A stretch of 64,000 nucleotides of DNA. Origin: Catenibacterium mitsuokai. Its GTDB lineage: Bacteria > Bacillota_I > Bacilli_A > Erysipelotrichales > Coprobacillaceae. Under the pieces are notes generated by a model. It searched no databases, was not told the origin of the DNA, and saw nothing but the letters and a program-made list of their open reading frames with translations. Shown here piece by piece: positions 60,021 through 64,000 of this stretch. The position numbers were made by a program, and so were the translations under genes. Location of the stretch: assembly GCF_025148785.1 (NCBI RefSeq), contig NZ_CP102271.1, positions 1,323,972-1,387,971 of the forward strand. The letters run 5' to 3'. The stretch's first letter is position 1. Each line of letters begins with the position of its first letter.

Positions 60021-60339
60021 AGTAGAAAAGAAAAGGCTTAAAGAACAACAGACTATAGAAAAGATGATTCATCTTTATTGTAAAAAGAACCATCATACGA
60101 GTAAGCTATGTCCTGAATGTCAGGAATTACTCGATTATGCGAAAGCACGTAGTCGAAGATGTCCATTTATGGAAGAAAAGACATTCTGTGCACACTGTAA
60201 GGTGCATTGTTATAAGCCTGAAATGAGAGAAAGAATCAGACAGGTGATGCGTTATAGTGGTCCTAGAATGCTGATCTATGATCCCAAAACAGCCTTATGG
60301 CATATGCTATGCACAATAAAAGAAAGGGTATTAAAATGA
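60013..60339 (+). CDS. YgbA-like (nitrous oxide-stimulated promoter family) protein
   Basis: 108 residues from ATG 60013, 9 nt after AAGGAAG. Conserved [30 protein letters not shown] and the [11 protein letters not shown] segment. Cysteine-rich. Enterobacterial homologues respond to nitric oxide stress. Overlaps both neighbours. Confidence 0.85.
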   Translation: MNKVEKKRLKEQQTIEKMIHLYCKKNHHTSKLCPECQELLDYAKARSRRCPFMEEKTFCAHCKVHCYKPEMRERIRQVMRYSGPRMLIYDPKTALWHMLCTIKERVLK

Positions 60340-62075
60340 TTAAAACCAGACTTATAAAACTATTGTCTCACTCTAAGAAATATATAGCCTATACAGTCTT
60401 CTGGCAATGGATTGCTTTACTTGCACAAGTCACTGCAGTCTTTACTATTGCGGATTTATTAGGATATGTATTAGAAAACACTCTTACTATGAGTCACCTT
60501 AAAACTACATTTATATTATTACTTGGAGTCATCGTCATTCGCTATACATGTGAACGTATGAGTGCCCGTACGTCTTATCTAGCAAGTGTTGATGTAAAAC
60601 GTATATTAAGAGAAAAGATTTATGATAAGATGCTTAAACTTGGTGCTTCTTATAGTGAACACGTCTCTTCATCTGAAATCGTGCAAGTTTCTACAGAAGG
60701 GGTAGAACAGTTAGAAACTTATTTTGGAAAGTATCTCCCACAGTTATTTTATAGCTTACTTGCACCTATTACATTATTTATTATTCTATGTCGTGTGAAC
60801 TTCAAAGCAAGTATTATTCTATTAATCTGTGTTCCTCTTATTCCTATGTCCATTGTCGCTGTACAGAAGTTTGCGAAAAAACTATTAAGCAATTACTGGT
60901 CTACCTATACCGGACTCGGTGATTCATTCCTAGAAAACCTACAGGGTTTAACAACTCTTAAAATCTATCAGGCCGATAAAATGAAAGCTGAAGAAATGGA
61001 TAAAGAATCTGAGAAGTTCCGTAAGATCACGATGAAGGTTCTCACAATGCAGCTTAATTCTATAAGTGTCATGGATATTGTTGCGTATGGTGGAGCAGCA
61101 GTCGGTATGATCATTGCCTTATCAGAATATCTTCATGGAGAAATCAATATGCAAGGAACTCTCTGCATCATCCTTCTAGCCAGTGAGTTCTTCCTCCCGT
61201 TAAGATTACTCGGTTCATTCTTCCATATCGCCATGAATGGGATGGCAGCCAGTGATAAGATCTTCAAGATTCTTGATTTACCAGAAACAAGTGCAGGAAC
61301 AGAAGTATTACCTGAAAGTGAATTAAATATCGTATTCAATGATGTGCATTTCTCATATGACGAAGATAGAGATATTTTAAAAGGGATTGATATGACATTA
61401 CCTCAAGGCACATTTATTTCTCTTGTGGGAGAATCTGGATGTGGTAAGAGTACAATTGCAGGTATTCTTGCAGGGAAGAATAAAGGCTATAGAGGAGATA
61501 TTACAATCGGTGGCGTTCATCTCAATAATATTAATGAAAAAGATTTAATGAATCATGTTGCTTTAGTAAGACATAATAGTTATTTATTTAAAGGCACAGT
61601 TGAAGATAATCTTCGTATGGCTTGTCCTGATGCTACCAAACAGGAATTAGAAGATGCACTTGAAAAAGTCAATCTTTTAGGTTTTCTCAACACTCAGGAT
61701 GGTATAAACACAAAACTATTAGAAAAAGCATCTAACTTATCTGGTGGTCAGTGTCAAAGACTCGCTATTGCGCGTGCTTTACTTAAGAAGGATACCTCTA
61801 TTTATATTTTTGATGAAGCCGCTTCTAATATCGATATTGAAAGTGAAGAACTGATCATGAATGTCATTCATGAATTAGCAAAAACAAAAACAGTACTACT
61901 TATTTCTCATAGACTGGCCAATGTAGTAAAGAGTGATATGATCTATTTCTTGCAGGATGGATCAATCAAAGAAAGTGGTACACATGAAGAATTGATGAAA
62001 CAAAATGGTGCCTATCAGCATCTTTATGAAAGCCAGATGGCTTTAGAAAACTATGGAAAGGAAGGAACTCTATAA
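60336..62075 (+). CDS. ABC exporter, fused permease-ATPase (CydD-like)
   Basis: 579 residues from ATG 60336 after GAAAGGG. Six membrane spans (about 15-300), then Walker A GESGCGKST, signature LSGGQCQR, Walker B IYIFDEAASNID and H-loop ISHR. Pairs with the next gene as a heterodimer. CydDC exports cysteine/glutathione. Here the substrate is unproven. Confidence 0.85.
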   Translation: MIKTRLIKLLSHSKKYIAYTVFWQWIALLAQVTAVFTIADLLGYVLENTLTMSHLKTTFILLLGVIVIRYTCERMSARTSYLASVDVKRILREKIYDKMLKLGASYSEHVSSSEIVQVSTEGVEQLETYFGKYLPQLFYSLLAPITLFIILCRVNFKASIILLICVPLIPMSIVAVQKFAKKLLSNYWSTYTGLGDSFLENLQGLTTLKIYQADKMKAEEMDKESEKFRKITMKVLTMQLNSISVMDIVAYGGAAVGMIIALSEYLHGEINMQGTLCIILLASEFFLPLRLLGSFFHIAMNGMAASDKIFKILDLPETSAGTEVLPESELNIVFNDVHFSYDEDRDILKGIDMTLPQGTFISLVGESGCGKSTIAGILAGKNKGYRGDITIGGVHLNNINEKDLMNHVALVRHNSYLFKGTVEDNLRMACPDATKQELEDALEKVNLLGFLNTQDGINTKLLEKASNLSGGQCQRLAIARALLKKDTSIYIFDEAASNIDIESEELIMNVIHELAKTKTVLLISHRLANVVKSDMIYFLQDGSIKESGTHEELMKQNGAYQHLYESQMALENYGKEGTL

Positions 62076-63778
62076 TGAATCAAGCAAAACGTAGGAGTGC
62101 TATTCAAATCATGGGTCAGCTGATTGGCTTAGTTAAACCACTTCTTATTTTTATGATATCTGCGATTCTTCTAGGTACAATCGGTTATCTATGTGCCATC
62201 TTCCTAACTATTCTTGCTGGACAGGTGCTTGCTCATGGACTCATTCCACAGTTATTCTTTCGAATGAAAAATACTAGACTTGTCTATATGCCTATTCAAA
62301 CAATCATGACTATTATGATTGTCATCGCTTTATTACGTGGTATTCTTCATTACCTTGAACAGTATTGCAACCATTATATTGCCTTTAGATTATTGGCTAT
62401 CATTCGTCATAAGGTCTTTGCAGCATTACAGAAGCTCTGCCCTGCAAAATTGGAATCCCGTGATAAAGGAAATCTTATTTCCATCATTACAACAGATATA
62501 GAATTACTTGAAGTATTTTATGCACATACTATTTCACCAATTGCGATTGCTTTGTTGACTTCTTTAATCATGGTAGTCTTTATTGGTCATTATCATATTC
62601 TTGCAGGATTACTTGCTTTGGTGGCTTATATTGTTGTGGGCGTTGTTATTCCTATTATTAATGGTAAATTAGGAAGCGAAGAAGGAATGGCTTTTCGTAC
62701 ACAGTTCGGTGAATTAAATAGCTTTGTATTAGATTCATTACGTGGATTAGATGAAACCATCCAGTATGGGCAAGGAGAAGAAAGAAAAAAAGAACTTGTT
62801 AGACGTTCTCAGGAGCTTGTTGATCAGCAGGAGTATTTAAGCTTTAGAGAAGGTGCACAGCGCTCTATCACAAATATGGTTATCTTACTTGCTTCATTTG
62901 GAATGCTTTTCTTAACATTGTCGCTTTATCTAAACCATCAATTAGGTTTTGAGGGTATTATTACATGTACTCTATCAATGATGGGATCTTTTGGACCAGT
63001 TGTTGCTTTATCTAGTCTTTCTAATAACCTGAATCAAACTCTCGCAAGTGGTGAACGTGTTCTTTCATTACTTGAAGAAAAGCCTTTAGTTGAGGAAATA
63101 GAAGGGGACATGGAAAGCAGCAATGTATTTAAAGGGGCATTAATGGATCATGTCACTTTCTCTTATGAAGATGAGACAATTCTTGATGATTATTCTTTAA
63201 AACTTGAATCAGGAAAGATTACAGGTATCCATGGTGTCAGTGGTTCTGGTAAATCTACTTTACTTAAATTACTCATGCGCTTCTGGGATGTCAATCAAGG
63301 AGCCATTACAGTAGATGAAGAAGACATCAAGCAGATTCCTACCAAACATCTTCGTGACATGGAAAGTTATGTCACTCAGGAAACGCATCTATTCCATGAT
63401 TCAATTGCGAATAATATCGCAATCGCAAAACCTGATGCCTCACGCGCTGAGATTATGGAAGCAGCCAAGAAAGCTTCTATTCATGATTTTATTATGACCT
63501 TACCAAAAGGATATGATACAGAAGTAGGGGAATTAGGTGATACATTATCAGGTGGAGAAAAACAGAGAATCGGAATTGCTCGTGCTTTCTTACATGATGC
63601 ACCGATGATTCTTATGGATGAACCAACATCTAACTTAGATTCACTCAATGAAGGTATTATTTTAAAATCATTAAAAGAATCTTCAACACAAAAAACAATC
63701 GTACTCGTTTCTCATAGAGTATCTACTATGAATATTGCAGATACTGTTTATGAAATGAAAGATGGAAGAATTTCTTAA
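62075..63778 (+). CDS. ABC exporter, fused permease-ATPase (CydC-like)
   Basis: 567 residues. Start shares a base with the previous stop (TAATG). Six spans, then Walker A GVSGSGKST, signature LSGGEKQR, Walker B MILMDEPTSNLD. Partner of the upstream half-transporter. Confidence 0.85.
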   Translation: MNQAKRRSAIQIMGQLIGLVKPLLIFMISAILLGTIGYLCAIFLTILAGQVLAHGLIPQLFFRMKNTRLVYMPIQTIMTIMIVIALLRGILHYLEQYCNHYIAFRLLAIIRHKVFAALQKLCPAKLESRDKGNLISIITTDIELLEVFYAHTISPIAIALLTSLIMVVFIGHYHILAGLLALVAYIVVGVVIPIINGKLGSEEGMAFRTQFGELNSFVLDSLRGLDETIQYGQGEERKKELVRRSQELVDQQEYLSFREGAQRSITNMVILLASFGMLFLTLSLYLNHQLGFEGIITCTLSMMGSFGPVVALSSLSNNLNQTLASGERVLSLLEEKPLVEEIEGDMESSNVFKGALMDHVTFSYEDETILDDYSLKLESGKITGIHGVSGSGKSTLLKLLMRFWDVNQGAITVDEEDIKQIPTKHLRDMESYVTQETHLFHDSIANNIAIAKPDASRAEIMEAAKKASIHDFIMTLPKGYDTEVGELGDTLSGGEKQRIGIARAFLHDAPMILMDEPTSNLDSLNEGIILKSLKESSTQKTIVLVSHRVSTMNIADTVYEMKDGRIS

Positions 63779-63779
63779 C

Positions 63780-63807
63780 AAGAGGGTGCTTAGGCATCCT
63801 TTTTTTG
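63780..63807 (+). terminator. Terminator of the exporter operon
   Basis: AGGGTGC / GCATCCT (one G-U) followed by T7. Confidence 0.7.
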
Positions 63808-63832
63808 ATATGATACATATGAGGTGAGAAAT

Positions 63833-64000
63833 ATGTTATGCGATTATCATGTACATACTATCTATAGTGATGACTCAGTGTACAAAATGGAAGATGTTAT
63901 TAAGGATGGCATCAAAAAAGGAATAAATGAATTATGTTTTACTGATCATGTTGATTATGGAATCAAAAGAGATGTAGATGATCCTCTTGGTCCCGTATAT
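63833..64000 (+). CDS. PHP-domain phosphatase (histidinol-phosphatase-like), partial
   Basis: First 56 codons, cut by the window end. GAGGTGAGAAAT precedes ATG 63833. DYHVHTIYSDDS and CFTDHVDYG are PHP metal-binding motifs of the HisK/HisJ type. Confidence 0.8.
   Translation, partial: MLCDYHVHTIYSDDSVYKMEDVIKDGIKKGINELCFTDHVDYGIKRDVDDPLGPVY

Overview
The window is A+T-rich, Firmicutes-type DNA. It contains one integrated temperate siphophage (about 183-33770) and a stretch of bacterial chromosome to its right (about 33770-64000). Housekeeping genes such as cvpA-mutS2-uvrC, rnhC, lspA and a NiaR-type NAD regulator, strong AGGAGG ribosome binding sites and consensus sigma-A promoters all point to a low-GC Gram-positive. 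I infer a gut Erysipelotrichia-like bacterium, but nothing here fixes the genus.

The prophage sits in the 5' end of a LysR-family regulator gene. The body of that gene is at the left edge (minus strand, 1-182). Its ribosome binding site, start codon and first five codons are 33.6 kb away (33770-33784). Joining the two halves through a shared 10-bp core restores a normal LysR N-terminus, so lysogeny splits the gene and excision would repair it. The regulator was divergent from a YeiH-family putative sulfate exporter (33896-34921), its likely target.

Prophage layout, left to right. (1) Lysogeny module, 280-3223: integrase (minus), a HIRAN-like protein and an XRE repressor (minus), a Cro-like protein and an excisionase-like protein (plus), four 15-bp operators between the repressor and Cro genes plus a fifth after the Cro gene, and candidate small RNAs. 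(2) Early module, 3240-13922: many short, tightly packed or overlapping genes, a replication initiator carrying five 19-bp iterons inside its own reading frame, two further tyrosine recombinases, an HNH homing-type endonuclease, a methylase-like protein, and a sigma-region-4-like late regulator. (3) A late control region, 13901-14055: seven consecutive 10-bp units, a promoter and an intrinsic terminator. (4) Late module, 14069-33543: HNH, portal, MuF head protein with a variable C-terminal module and a following small gene that may be its immunity partner, large terminase in an unusual downstream position, scaffold, capsid, connector and tail genes (with a classic -1 frameshift for the tail chaperones), tape measure, baseplate, SGNH-hydrolase tail protein, holin, several beta-rich proteins, a DUF4406 protein and an amidase endolysin.

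Chromosomal part. 33896-35545 has the YeiH exporter and a LOG-family nucleotide hydrolase. 35603-41660 has a primase-helicase-PLD protein, a transglutaminase-like protein, a macro-domain protein and an ADP-ribosylglycohydrolase fused to an SseB-like domain. 41800-45428 is a de novo NAD operon (nadA, a nadB-nadC fusion, and the regulator niaR) with a probable NiaR operator in front. Then come a phosphoesterase, a hemolysin III homologue, lspA-RluD family-dCMP deaminase, rnhC (with an altered active-site motif), cvpA-mutS2-uvrC, a VanY-like protein that has lost its metal ligands, and an MJ0936/YfcE-type phosphodiesterase. A lysine riboswitch precedes a three-gene amino-acid ABC transporter. Two identical tRNA-Arg(UCU) genes follow. 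The last operon holds a YbaN-like protein, a YgbA-like protein and a CydDC-like ABC exporter pair under a promoter with an 18-bp perfect palindrome. The window ends inside a PHP-domain histidinol-phosphatase-like gene.
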